This document shows, one piece after another, positions 9,034-17,170 of a stretch of DNA of 64,000 nt. Within the stretch, counting starts at the first letter, position 1. Each line of letters starts with the position of its first letter. The position numbers and the translations under genes were made by a program. The DNA comes from Oceanobacter sp045430275 (GTDB lineage: Bacteria; Pseudomonadota; Gammaproteobacteria; Pseudomonadales; Oceanobacteraceae), in contig JAILXU010000015.1 in NCBI GenBank assembly GCA_045430275.1, positions 32,739 through 96,738 on the forward strand. The letters are read 5' to 3'. The notes beneath the pieces are model-generated. The model saw only the letters and a program-made list of their open reading frames with translations. It was not told the DNA's origin and searched no databases.

Positions 9034-9900
9034 ATGGCTGAGTTGGCCGATTCCGTACATATCAAGCGGGCGGCTTCGGCTTCTTTGGTGGTTGCTACCA
9101 CCTTGCTGGTGGCCAAGTTGGGTGCCTGGTCGCTGAGTGATTCGACCAGTGTGCTGTCCTCGCTGCTGGATTCACTGATGGACATCGCCGCCTCTCTGAT
9201 TAATTTTTTTGCCGTGCGTTACGCCCTGATGCCCGCAGATGAAGATCATCCGTTTGGTCATACCAAGGCAGAAGGGTTGGCGGCCCTGATTCAATCTGCA
9301 TTTATTATGGGTTCGGCAATTGCTCTGCTGGTACACGTGGTTGATCGGCTTGTCGATCCTCAGCCTTTGACGGGGCTGGGCGAAAGCGTGGGGGTGATGC
9401 TGTTTTCGGCGGCATTGACGGCGCTGCTGGTGGTGTATCAACGCTGGGTGGCTCGCAAGACTGGCTCGCTAGCGATCAAGGCTGATTCTGCTCATTATTA
9501 TGGCGATATTCTGACCAGCCTGGCGGTGGTTGTGGCTTTGTTGGCCGCCTGGTGGGAGCACTACTGGTTGGACCCGGTGGTGGCTCTGATCATTGGTGCA
9601 GTGCTGGTTCACAGTGTGTATGAAATTGTGTCGGAAGCCCTGAAAGTGTTGATGGATCAGGCGATGTCGGAAGACGACGAGCAGCATCTTGCCGATCTGA
9701 TTCACGGTGTGGATGGTGTGCATGGTTTTCATGATCTGAAAACCCGTCAGGCTGGAACGGTGCAATTTGTGCAACTGCACCTGGATCTGGATGGTCAGCA
9801 GTCGCTGAATCAGGCTCATGCGATTGGCAATGAAGTGGAGCAGCGTATACAGCAACACTTTCCCAAGGCAGAAGTACTGATTCATCATGACCCGGTCTAG
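9034..9900 (+). CDS. fieF: cation diffusion facilitator, FieF/YiiP-type Fe2+/Zn2+ exporter
   Basis: A 288-residue inner-membrane protein with six membrane helices and a C-terminal cytoplasmic domain, the normal length and shape for FieF. The transport-site residues fit YiiP with an offset of one: D46 and D50 in LLDSLMD, H154 and D158 in HYYGD. The loop DEDHPFGHTKAE gives the intracellular metal site, and the C-terminal domain ends in HHDP. It exchanges divalent iron, zinc or cadmium for protons, protecting the cytoplasm from metal excess. The ATG at 9034 has GGAG 7 bases upstream. The next gene starts inside its last codons, so expression is probably coupled. Confidence 0.93.
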   Translation: MAELADSVHIKRAASASLVVATTLLVAKLGAWSLSDSTSVLSSLLDSLMDIAASLINFFAVRYALMPADEDHPFGHTKAEGLAALIQSAFIMGSAIALLVHVVDRLVDPQPLTGLGESVGVMLFSAALTALLVVYQRWVARKTGSLAIKADSAHYYGDILTSLAVVVALLAAWWEHYWLDPVVALIIGAVLVHSVYEIVSEALKVLMDQAMSEDDEQHLADLIHGVDGVHGFHDLKTRQAGTVQFVQLHLDLDGQQSLNQAHAIGNEVEQRIQQHFPKAEVLIHHDPV

Positions 9901-10879
9901 CCAAGGCCTCCTTGGTCGAACCCGGTGCTGGTCGCCGTGTGTTCTGGCCATTGGGTGCCTTGTGTGTGCTGGTTATGGGCAAGCCAGTGAGGGGACGCTT
10001 GATGATGTGCAGATGGGAGAGACGCCCATCACGCCAGGAATGGTCGAGCGTTCCCGATACTGGTTGGCCAGTTATCTGGATCGTTTATCAGCCGACCTGG
10101 ATTCGTTTTTTGTCGATAGTTTTTTCAGCGAAGACATTCTTGAAGACGACGTCAAAGGCAGTCGGGCCAAGTTGTCCTGGTACACCCGCCGGGAGCTGGG
10201 TGATCCGGTGGATTACAAATTTGGCATCAGCGTGCGACTGGTGTTTCCCAATACCAACAAGCGACTGAATCTGCTACTGGAATCGGAAGCAGAGGACAAA
10301 CGTGAGTCCAGCCCGCTGGAAAGCGTTGAAAATAACCAGTACAGCGCAGCCTTGCGTTTTATTCTGAAGGAGTCGGAGAAATGGCGTGCCGATATTGATA
10401 CCGGGATTCGCTGGGGTGTTCCGCCCGATCCGTTTTCTCGCTTGCGTGCCCGCCGTTTTTTTTCATTCCTGAACTGGAATAACCGGGCGACGCAAAGCCT
10501 GTTCTATTACACCTCCCGAGGGTGGGGAGAGCGTACTGAGTTGCAATTCAACCGCCCGGTGGATCATGACAAACTGGTGCGTTTTAACACCTCGGCAGAG
10601 TATCTTCTGAACGATGATCACTTTTCGCTCCGCTATAGCCTGGGGTTGTATCAGGAACTGAGCAAAAAGGCGGCTCTGGGGTATATCTGGTCGGCCAGTG
10701 GCGATACAGAAGATCGTGCGACCTTTCATAGCTATTCTGCCAGCGTTCGCTATCGCCGTTTGATTTATAAAGACTGGGTTTTTGCGGAAGTATCACCATC
10801 GCTGGTCTGGAAGCGGGAAGACGAGTATGACGCCACGCCAGTCATTATGTTTCGGCTGGAAAGCGTCATTTCCCGTTGA
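9887..10879 (+). CDS. predicted outer-membrane beta-barrel protein of unknown function
   Basis: A 330-residue protein with a signal peptide (basic start, hydrophobic core about residues 17-30, cleavage near GQA|SEG). The mature part has an acidic N-terminal segment and then alternating amphipathic strands rich in Tyr, Trp, Phe and Arg (for example SLFYYTSRGWGERTEL), as expected of a barrel. The sequence ends FRLESVISR and so lacks the canonical terminal Phe, though a strand is plausible. Its first 14 bases overlap the end of fieF, indicating one transcript and possibly coupled translation. I do not recognise the family. The neighbour suggests, but does not show, a link with metal stress or the envelope. 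Confidence 0.75.
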   Translation: MTRSSQGLLGRTRCWSPCVLAIGCLVCAGYGQASEGTLDDVQMGETPITPGMVERSRYWLASYLDRLSADLDSFFVDSFFSEDILEDDVKGSRAKLSWYTRRELGDPVDYKFGISVRLVFPNTNKRLNLLLESEAEDKRESSPLESVENNQYSAALRFILKESEKWRADIDTGIRWGVPPDPFSRLRARRFFSFLNWNNRATQSLFYYTSRGWGERTELQFNRPVDHDKLVRFNTSAEYLLNDDHFSLRYSLGLYQELSKKAALGYIWSASGDTEDRATFHSYSASVRYRRLIYKDWVFAEVSPSLVWKREDEYDATPVIMFRLESVISR

Positions 10880-10886
10880 GGCAACG

Positions 10887-11378
10887 TCACGACGACGTGG
10901 GCCGTGTGCCGCTCAGAGTGGCTTCCGGGTAGCCTAACTGTCGCCACCCTTCATACACCACAATTGCCACCGTATTGCTGAGGTTCAGGCTACGGCTGTC
11001 AGGGCGCATTGGCAGGCGTAACCACTGTTGATCCTCAAACTGTTCCAGTACATCCAGCGGCAAACCGCGTGTTTCTGGCCCGAACATCAGATAGTCCCCT
11101 TCCTGAAACGCGTGTTCAGAATGCACCGATTGCCCTTTGGTGGTGAATGGGTACAGGCGCTTCGGCTGGGCGCGTTTCAGAAAATCATCAAAATCCCGGT
11201 AGGTTTGAACCTCTGCGTATTCGTGATAATCCAGCCCTGCTCGGCGCAGAGCTTTTTCTTCCATCTGAAAACCCAGCGGCTCAATCAAGTGCAGTTGGCA
11301 GCCGGTGTTGGCACAGAGTCGAATGATGTTGCCCGTGTTGGGCGGTATCTCGGGTTCAAACAGGACAATATGGAACAT
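10887..11378 (-). CDS. trmL: tRNA (cytidine(34)-2'-O)-methyltransferase
   Basis: A 163-residue SPOUT-class (trefoil knot) methyltransferase that 2'-O-methylates the wobble base of tRNA-Leu isoacceptors using S-adenosylmethionine. Family landmarks: IVLFEPEIPPNTGNIIRLCA at the N-terminus, GLDYHEY in the middle, FGPETRGLP, and the knot segment SLNLSNTVAIVVYE near the C-terminus. The length equals that of the E. coli enzyme. I start at the ATG at 11378 because the family begins at this methionine; an in-frame ATG at 11390 adds four residues, and neither has a clear ribosome site. It converges with the barrel-protein gene, 7 bases apart. Confidence 0.95.
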   Translation of the reverse strand: MFHIVLFEPEIPPNTGNIIRLCANTGCQLHLIEPLGFQMEEKALRRAGLDYHEYAEVQTYRDFDDFLKRAQPKRLYPFTTKGQSVHSEHAFQEGDYLMFGPETRGLPLDVLEQFEDQQWLRLPMRPDSRSLNLSNTVAIVVYEGWRQLGYPEATLSGTRPTSS

Positions 11379-11516
11379 GTAATGGCTCATGCAGGCGAGC
11401 GGTGTAAGTCATTGCTTCTGTGTCAGGAGTGATCAACAAACGGTTAATGCCCGTTTGATCTCATCAGCCTGTTTTTTCCACCGCTTTGGTTGACTGGGAA
11501 TCCCGTCAAGGCTGTC

Positions 11517-11743
11517 TATAATTTGAACCAGTTCTCAAAAATCAGGTCTGAATAGCTGATCTGACTGCCTTGCTGAGAACGGGAGAGGCTCCCATAGCAG
11601 CTTTGGGGAGTCAATCGAGAAACCGCTTCCGCTTTGTCCGGTATTGGCAAAGAGGGAAACAGGGACGTTTGACAGGGTGTTGCTCTATACCGGGTGTTCT
11701 GTAAAGAACCAGGAGTGGGTTGTGTGGCAGCTAACAGGCTGCC
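11517..11743 (+). ncRNA. candidate structured RNA or long 5' leader in a gene-free stretch
   Basis: The 420 bases between trmL and the next gene have no credible ORF but hold many perfect inverted repeats in series: GTTCTCA 11531-11537 with TGAGAAC 11574-11580, enclosing ATCAG/CTGAT; GGGAG/CTCCC at 11581-11593 with a 3-base loop; CCGGTAT 11638-11644 with ATACCGG 11687-11693; GTTCT-GTAA-AGAAC at 11696-11709, whose loop is a GNRA tetraloop; and GGCAGC/GCTGCC at 11726-11743. A TATAAT box at 11517 lies just upstream, with a TTGACT that is too far away (21 bases) to be a good -35. It may be a leader of the small membrane-protein gene or an independent sRNA. It does not resemble 6S RNA, RNase P RNA or tmRNA as I remember them. 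The bases from 11391 to 11516 show nothing except an imperfect AAACGG/CCGTTT hairpin near 11438-11456. Confidence 0.3.
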
Positions 11744-11811
11744 TCCAGTGATTGATGGCCGTGCCAGCGCTCAGCGTTGATGGTCATCCTTTGACCCTGA
11801 GGGCCAATGCC

Positions 11812-12105
11812 ATGAGAGATCGTCGTGTTCACCAAAAAGCCGCCGTGCAGTCGCGCAACCGCCCGCACTATCGAGATCATCACATGCCGCCGGATAAAGA
11901 TCGCGATATGTCCTTCAAGGATATTGTGATCGTGTTTCTTGGTGTCGTAGCGGCATTGGGTATCATCGCTGTGATTACCGGCTGGCTGCTGGATGCAACC
12001 TATAAACAGGTTGAGGAGCGTACTGGTCAGGTGATTGAACAACGTGTGATCGAGCAACGTGCGATGGAAACCGAAGTAGTCATGCCATCGCGTCTGGAGA
12101 GTTAG
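11812..12105 (+). CDS. small single-span membrane protein, unknown function
   Basis: A 97-residue protein: a basic, His/Arg-rich cytoplasmic N-terminus of about 33 residues, one strong membrane helix (about residues 37-60, DIVIVFLGVVAALGIIAVIT) and a polar, Glu/Gln-rich tail that could form a short coiled coil. I start at the ATG at 11812 because GAGGG lies 8 bases upstream; the same frame can be read from a TTG/ATG at 11752-11755, without any ribosome site. It is preceded by the structured leader and followed by a hairpin at 12109-12130, so it is probably monocistronic. The family is not recognised. Confidence 0.6.
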   Translation: MRDRRVHQKAAVQSRNRPHYRDHHMPPDKDRDMSFKDIVIVFLGVVAALGIIAVITGWLLDATYKQVEERTGQVIEQRVIEQRAMETEVVMPSRLES

Positions 12106-12108
12106 TTT

Positions 12109-12130
12109 GATACGGGGCTCGCCCCGTATC
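12109..12130 (+). terminator. hairpin after the small membrane-protein gene
   Basis: A perfect 9-bp stem, GATACGGGG/CCCCGTATC, with a CTCG tetraloop starts 3 bases after the stop codon. The following bases (CGTATTTGTT) are only moderately U-rich, so it is a plausible but not ideal intrinsic terminator. Confidence 0.55.
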
Positions 12131-12234
12131 CGTATTTGTTACGTCATTGTGTCGATTTACCGTTCCGGGTTTTGTTTTTTGTCAGCAGGGTACTTACACT
12201 GGCAGCATGATTTACTTCTGTTGGATAACACATC

Positions 12235-12621
12235 ATGAATACGAAAAATGCTGTAAGTACGGATAAAGCACCGGCTGCCATTGGCACCTACTCCCAGGCG
12301 ATCAAAGCCGGTAACACGGTGTATCTGTCAGGTCAGATTCCTCTGATCCCAGAAACCATGGAGATGGTGACCGAGTCGTTTACGGCTCAGGCCGAACGTG
12401 TATTTGATAATCTCAAAGCCGTAACGGAAGCGGCAGGCGGTTCTCTGGATCAATGCGTCAAGTTAACAATTCTGTTGTCAGATCTTGAGTATTTTTCGGA
12501 AGTGAATGCGGTGATGGAGCGCTACTTTACAGCCCCTTATCCTGCTCGTGCAGCGTATGCCGTGAAAGCCCTGCCTAAAGATGCTGATATCGAAGTGGAA
12601 GCCGTGATGGTTCTGGATTGA
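12235..12621 (+). CDS. ridA: RidA family enamine/imine deaminase
   Basis: A 128-residue trimeric cytosolic enzyme that hydrolyses reactive 2-aminoacrylate-type enamines released by PLP enzymes such as threonine dehydratase, yielding ketoacids and ammonia. Family features are clear: GTYSQAIKAGNTVYLSGQIP near the N-terminus, the catalytic arginine in PYPARAAYAV, and the C-terminal block DADIEVEAVMV. The length is normal. A GGATAA box precedes the ATG at 12235. In many gammaproteobacteria ridA follows spoT; here it stands alone. Confidence 0.95.
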   Translation: MNTKNAVSTDKAPAAIGTYSQAIKAGNTVYLSGQIPLIPETMEMVTESFTAQAERVFDNLKAVTEAAGGSLDQCVKLTILLSDLEYFSEVNAVMERYFTAPYPARAAYAVKALPKDADIEVEAVMVLD

Positions 12622-12627
12622 GTTGAT

Positions 12628-12660
12628 AAAAAAATGGGCACGTTGCAATGACGTGCCCAT
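12628..12660 (-). terminator. intrinsic terminator of the universal stress protein gene
   Basis: The 10-bp stem ATGGGCACGT/ACGTGCCCAT (12634-12660, 7-base loop) is followed on the minus strand by seven T residues. On the plus strand the trailing bases are TCTC, so it serves ridA less well. Confidence 0.85.
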
Positions 12661-12698
12661 TCTCAGGAATCTGATTTCTGGAAATCGTTCCTGACGAT

Positions 12699-13193
12699 TT
12701 AATCGTCGTTCAACGGCACAATCAAAACCGGACGACGGCTGTGATTCATTACCTTGCTGGACGTTGAACCCATCAACAGCTTGCTGGCTTTGTTATTGTG
12801 ACGTACTCCCATCACAATAATGCTGGCATTGATGTCCTCAGCGACCTTGATAATGCTTTCCCAGCGATTACCTTCCTCAACCCGGGCCGTGACCTGTTCA
12901 TCCTTGATCACTTCGTTATCATCAAGCTCGGAATCACAAAAGGCTTTGACGCGTTCCAGAACTTGTTCCTGAACGTGCTTGATGCTGTCATCGTGCAATG
13001 CCTTGAGTGACTTGTCTTCACTCATCAGGCCTCTGACCAGTTTTTCTGCCCCGGTGTTCTGAGGCTCAATCACGTGCAGGTAGGTGATATGAGATTCGTA
13101 ATGACCACACAAGCTGGCTGCAGCACGAAAGGCGGCTTTTGAACCTTGTTTCAAATCTGACGCATAAAGAATGCGGTGAATCGTTGGCAACAT
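12699..13193 (-). CDS. universal stress protein, UspA-type
   Basis: A 164-residue single-domain USP. The C-terminal part carries the ATP-binding pattern MGVRHNNKASKLLMGSTSSK, i.e. Gx2Hx9Gx(S/T), then VMNHSRRPVLIVP. The N-terminus has the usual first strand (RILYASDL). It is probably a cytosolic nucleotide-binding dimer that helps survival under starvation or redox stress. I chose the ATG at 13193 because CAGGAG lies 8 bases upstream; a frame reaching 13220 has none. It stands 60 bases after the end of the TRAP permease gene in the opposite reading order, with its own terminator. Confidence 0.92.
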   Translation of the reverse strand: MLPTIHRILYASDLKQGSKAAFRAAASLCGHYESHITYLHVIEPQNTGAEKLVRGLMSEDKSLKALHDDSIKHVQEQVLERVKAFCDSELDDNEVIKDEQVTARVEEGNRWESIIKVAEDINASIIVMGVRHNNKASKLLMGSTSSKVMNHSRRPVLIVPLNDD

Positions 13194-13252
13194 ACGGATG
13201 ACTCCTGAATATCCCGGCAACTGCCCGCGTTAACGGGCAGCACCGAGCATAG

Positions 13253-14581
13253 CTATCGGTAGAGTAGTTCTGGCAGGAACAGAGAGATCTGGGCAAAAAT
13301 GGCGATCAGAATCAGACGCACAATATCCGCACACCAGAACGGTGTGACACCCCGGAAAATAGTCCCCGGATTGATGTCCCTCAGTACTGCACTCAAGACA
13401 AAGACATTTAACCCCACGGGCGGTGTAATGAGGCTGATTTCAGTCACCACTACCACCAGAATGCCAAACCAGACCAGATCAAATCCCATGCTTTGTACCA
13501 GTGGGAAGAAAATCGGTACGGTTAACAGCATCATGGACAGGCTTTCAAAAACCATACCCAGCACGATGTAAATGCCCAGAATAACCAGAATGACACCCAT
13601 AGGGCCCATTTCCAGACCTTGTACGAAGGCCAGCAAATCGTCTGGCATACCTGCACGGTTGATGAAGTCGGAGAAGATCAGGGCACCGATCAAGACCGAG
13701 AACAGCATGGCGGTTGTACGACCTGTGTCCGTCAGGGCCAGGAACAGAGAGCCAGGGCTCAGAGAGCGTTTCAACAAGGCAATAATGAAAGCACCACCAG
13801 CACCGACACCGGCTGCTTCTGTAGGAGTGAAGATACCAATATAGATACCACCCATCACCAACAGGAACAGGCTCAGTACGCCCCAGACGCCTTTCAGGGC
13901 ATCCACACGCTCAGACCAGGTCAGCTTCTCGCCGCGAGGGCCAGCATCCGGGTTACGCCAAACAACGTACCGCACTGCACCCAGATACAACAGGATGCCG
14001 AGAATGCCCGGAATAAAGCCTGCTGCAAACAATTCACGGATACTGGTTTCCGTCAGCAGGCCGTAAATCACCAGGATGACCGATGGTGGAATCAGGATGC
14101 CAAGCGTGCCGCCTGCCGCAATGGAAGCGGTGGCCAGTTCGTCTGAATAACCGTACTTACGCATCTGCGGCATGGCAACTTTGGCCATGGTGGCAGACGT
14201 CGCCAGGCTGGAACCACAAATGGCGGAAAAACCACCACAGGCAACAACCGTTGCCATGGACAAACCACCGCGACGATGTCCCAGAAAAGCGTAGGACGCA
14301 CGGTACAGTTCTTGTGACAACCCGGACTTGGTGACCAGGTTGCCCATCAAAATAAAGAGTGGAATAACCGACAGGCCATATTCCTGTGCGGTATCAATAA
14401 CCCGGTTAGAGGCCAGGGCCAAGGCACCTCTCCAACGGAAGTCGAACAGATTATCAAACGTTAAACCCTGTAGTATGGCGAATCCGAAAAAGCCAACAAT
14501 ACCCATTGCAAACGCAATGGGCACTCGTGCTACGACAATCAGTAGCAACAGGATGGCAAATCCAATGAGTGCAATTGTCAT
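13253..14581 (-). CDS. dctM: TRAP transporter large permease subunit (DctM-like)
   Basis: A 442-residue inner-membrane protein with about 12 membrane segments and the DctM signatures GGFSAICGSSLATSATMAKVAMP and AAGGTLGILIPPSVILVIYG. It is the channel-forming subunit that imports a carboxylate with Na+ after delivery by the binding protein. The start ATG at 14581 has an AGGTAAAAG box. It is separated by 200 bases from the small permease gene upstream, unusually wide for a TRAP operon; that gap shows no ORF, so it may hold RNA-processing or regulatory signals. Confidence 0.95.
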   Translation of the reverse strand: MTIALIGFAILLLLIVVARVPIAFAMGIVGFFGFAILQGLTFDNLFDFRWRGALALASNRVIDTAQEYGLSVIPLFILMGNLVTKSGLSQELYRASYAFLGHRRGGLSMATVVACGGFSAICGSSLATSATMAKVAMPQMRKYGYSDELATASIAAGGTLGILIPPSVILVIYGLLTETSIRELFAAGFIPGILGILLYLGAVRYVVWRNPDAGPRGEKLTWSERVDALKGVWGVLSLFLLVMGGIYIGIFTPTEAAGVGAGGAFIIALLKRSLSPGSLFLALTDTGRTTAMLFSVLIGALIFSDFINRAGMPDDLLAFVQGLEMGPMGVILVILGIYIVLGMVFESLSMMLLTVPIFFPLVQSMGFDLVWFGILVVVVTEISLITPPVGLNVFVLSAVLRDINPGTIFRGVTPFWCADIVRLILIAIFAQISLFLPELLYR

Positions 14582-14781
14582 TTCTTTTACCTGCTTGTGT
14601 GCTGCGTTAGCGCCAGTGACGTGTTATCAGTGTTGTAGAACCTGGCGGTAATGCTGTGTACAGCCTGATTGCTCTCTTTACAGTGCTCTGGCAATCAATC
14701 AGTGGCTGTTAGACACATGAATATTTATGTTGCTGGTCTGCCTGGGTTGTTATTGGTTTTGGACTTCAGACCATGGCCGAC

Positions 14782-15297
14782 TTACTGAGTGTGTTCGCGA
14801 TATAAGCGATATAACCCATAAGTGATCATTAATGCTGCTGTTGCGTAGCTCATTACTGCGATGTACTCAACGATATACCCAACAGGCATTTCCAGATATT
14901 CGGTCACAACATTACGTCGAATCGAACGTTCTGCTTGCTTCATCATGCGTGCTGCAAGGAAATACAGGGAAGCAGAAATCAGCAATGAAGAAACAACACT
15001 CAAAATGAATACCAGGGTTTTACCCAGCCATTTATCGAGAATATCAACGATAACGTGAGTACCACGCCAGGTGATCACCGGCATTTCTGCAAAGACGATC
15101 AATGCGATGGCCAGCTCGGTCAGTTCAACAGAACCATCCACAGCGTTATCAAACAGGTAACGACCCAATACATCGGCACAGGTTAAAAACATCAGTGCCA
15201 TCAAAATCAGAGCGGCGAAGGCCTCAAGAAAAAAGGCCAGCCATGCGACTGGGCCCTTTTCTTCGTAGTGGTCCGCCAGCCAATTAGCTAAGGACAT
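14782..15297 (-). CDS. dctQ: TRAP transporter small permease subunit (DctQ-like)
   Basis: A 171-residue protein with four predicted membrane helices and the DctQ-type pattern (FLTCADVLGRYLFDNAVDGSVELTE after helix 1; MPVITWRGTHVIVDIL between helices). It partners with DctM in the membrane. The start is only 9 bases downstream of the dctP stop, so the two are tightly coupled. Length and topology are standard. Confidence 0.93.
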   Translation of the reverse strand: MSLANWLADHYEEKGPVAWLAFFLEAFAALILMALMFLTCADVLGRYLFDNAVDGSVELTELAIALIVFAEMPVITWRGTHVIVDILDKWLGKTLVFILSVVSSLLISASLYFLAARMMKQAERSIRRNVVTEYLEMPVGYIVEYIAVMSYATAALMITYGLYRLYREHTQ

Positions 15298-15306
15298 TCA
15301 ACTACC

Positions 15307-16332
15307 TCACTTACCGTAATTTTTAGCGATGTTGTGCAGATCTTTCAGGGCGGCCTGAGCGTCCACCTTGCGATCAGCAACCGACTTGGCCCACTGCTGG
15401 TCCATACCTTTCACCATGTTGTCGAATTCCTTGGCCATCTTGTCGCCTGGCTTCAGAATGTTGACGTTAACACCAGCGGCTTTGGCGGCTTTATAGCCAT
15501 CCTGATCACCCGCATCCCAGGCTTTACCAGCCAGTGCTGACAGTTGCTCACCCGATACAGACATGATCGCCTTGCGATCTTTCTCACTCAGGTCTTCCAG
15601 GAATTCCGGGTTGATGAACATGGAGAAGCTGCCCATGTACATGCCGGATGGGAAAACAGTGACGCTCTTGGTGACTTCAGCCAGACGCAAAGACTTCTGC
15701 TGTGCAACCGGCATGAAAATGCCATCAATAACGCCTTGCTGCAGCATTTCGTAGGCTTTGGTTGCCGGAGCGGACACACTGGTCAGTTCCATGCGGTGAG
15801 CCAGTTCGCCCTGAACACCACCGCCAACGCGGATCTTTTTACCTTCCAGATCAGCCAGGCTGCTGATGGACTTGTTGGTCTGAATAGTACCCTGACCGTG
15901 GGTAAACAGAGCCAGCACTTCCAGGCCTTCAAACTCGTTGGCTTTTTCAAAGTGCTTCTTGTAAACGCGCCACAAAGCAACGGAAGCTGCTTCTGCGTTA
16001 ACACCCAGACCTGGCTGCTCGACGATTTGAGGCAGCTTGAAACGACCTGGTACATAACCATGGTAGCTGTAGCTGGCATCAATCACGCCGTCTTCAACCA
16101 GTTGGAACATGGTTTTTGGATGACCCAAACCATACTCCAGTTTAATTTTTACCCGGCCTTCAGTTGCTTCTTCAACCCACTTTGCCCAAGTTGGCCAAAC
16201 AACGGCATTCTGCTTTGCTGTTGGTGGCAACCAGGTTCCGACGCGCAGCACGGTTTCGGACAGAGCCGAAGTGGATGCCAGTACGCCCAGACTCAGTACG
16301 CCAGCTTTCAGAAAGCTTTTTATTGTTATCAT
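15307..16332 (-). CDS. dctP: TRAP transporter substrate-binding protein (DctP family)
   Basis: A 341-residue periplasmic protein. Residues 1-25 form a signal peptide ending ALS|ETV. The mature protein has DctP landmarks: ADLEGKKIRVGG with the arginine that usually salt-bridges the substrate carboxylate, then KAYEMLQQGVIDGIF. The substrate cannot be told from sequence; no neighbouring catabolic gene indicates it. I start at the ATG at 16332 because GGAG lies 8 bases upstream and the signal peptide begins there; a frame extending to 16581 carries no such signals. First gene of dctPQM. Confidence 0.94.
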   Translation of the reverse strand: MITIKSFLKAGVLSLGVLASTSALSETVLRVGTWLPPTAKQNAVVWPTWAKWVEEATEGRVKIKLEYGLGHPKTMFQLVEDGVIDASYSYHGYVPGRFKLPQIVEQPGLGVNAEAASVALWRVYKKHFEKANEFEGLEVLALFTHGQGTIQTNKSISSLADLEGKKIRVGGGVQGELAHRMELTSVSAPATKAYEMLQQGVIDGIFMPVAQQKSLRLAEVTKSVTVFPSGMYMGSFSMFINPEFLEDLSEKDRKAIMSVSGEQLSALAGKAWDAGDQDGYKAAKAAGVNVNILKPGDKMAKEFDNMVKGMDQQWAKSVADRKVDAQAALKDLHNIAKNYGK

Positions 16333-17170
16333 GATCAAAACTCCAAAGTTGGTTTCCATCAGATGGAATGGTTTTTCTGCTGCCCTGGCTTGCGTCCAGC
16401 AGAGGCAACAACGTGGTTCTCGTGTTACGAAGTATTGCGCCAGATATTGCCGGTTCAGTGCTTGAACTTCGTGAGTTGCAACGCTGCAGGAACGGACAAG
16501 CCCCGGCCATAACAGTTCGCGGGAATCTGTATGGGTTCTCCGGTGAATGTTTCTCGACTTTCCTGTCGTACTTCCACGCAAGCCACGCCCGCAAAACTAC
16601 GTGATACTTAAAACAAAATCAAATCGTCAGTTTTGTGTCATGAAGTCCGGATTATTGGGACAAATCGGGTTTTGTTTTGAAAAATCAGGCGCTTGCTGGT
16701 GTTTGAAGCAGGCGTTACAGGAATTGTCGGCCGGGTTGAGTGTGGCCGCTTGTGCCAATGTTTTCTGCGGAAATGCATTGATTCAGATACAGAAACCCAT
16801 TCTTTTCCCGGTATTATGTCAGATGTTCTGCATCGTAGTGGTTTGATTTTTGAGCAAAAAAGCCATTGCTTCCCAGCTTTATTGTCTGAGGTGGCCAAAA
16901 ATAGATGGATGCTGTTGACTGAATAGAGGAAACGACGGGCGCGTAAAAATTCTTAATGCGATACAGTTTTTGAATTTTCAATGCCTTAAAGCAGGAGTTT
17001 TTCTGAGTGGGTGTATCCACCGTGGCTGGGGATAGTGAAAGGTATGTTTCAGTGTTTTCTTATAAGCACAATGCGGCTAAAGCATAGTCGTGGTGCTGAG
17101 GTCTCTGCTTTTATGTGGACAATGGGCCTCCTGTGTCCTTGTCTCAGAATGGCCCAAAATTTGTGGTTAA
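16333..17170. other. 838-base intergenic region between ntrC and dctP
   Basis: No convincing gene in either strand: open frames here have odd composition and no ribosome sites. It should contain the dctP promoter. The only clear structure is an inverted repeat upstream of dctP, TTAAAACAAAA (16608-16618) against TTTTGTTTTGAA (16670-16681), with CAAATCG-like repeats inside. A minus-strand TTGAAA with CATTAA 17 bases later lies near 16960. Nothing else can be supported. Confidence 0.5.

Noticed and set aside
15544..16512. A 322-residue open frame antisense to dctP
   Set aside because: Shadow of the biased dctP gene; composition (Phe/His/Cys-rich) and lack of motifs argue against a protein.
16588..16606. 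A sigma-54-like TATCACG..TTTGC sequence upstream of dctP
   Set aside because: The spacing between the GG-equivalent and GC positions is 11 rather than 10, and the GG is AT, so it does not qualify.
16547..17020. Several short open frames between dctP and ntrC
   Set aside because: No ribosome sites, no family likeness, inconsistent composition.
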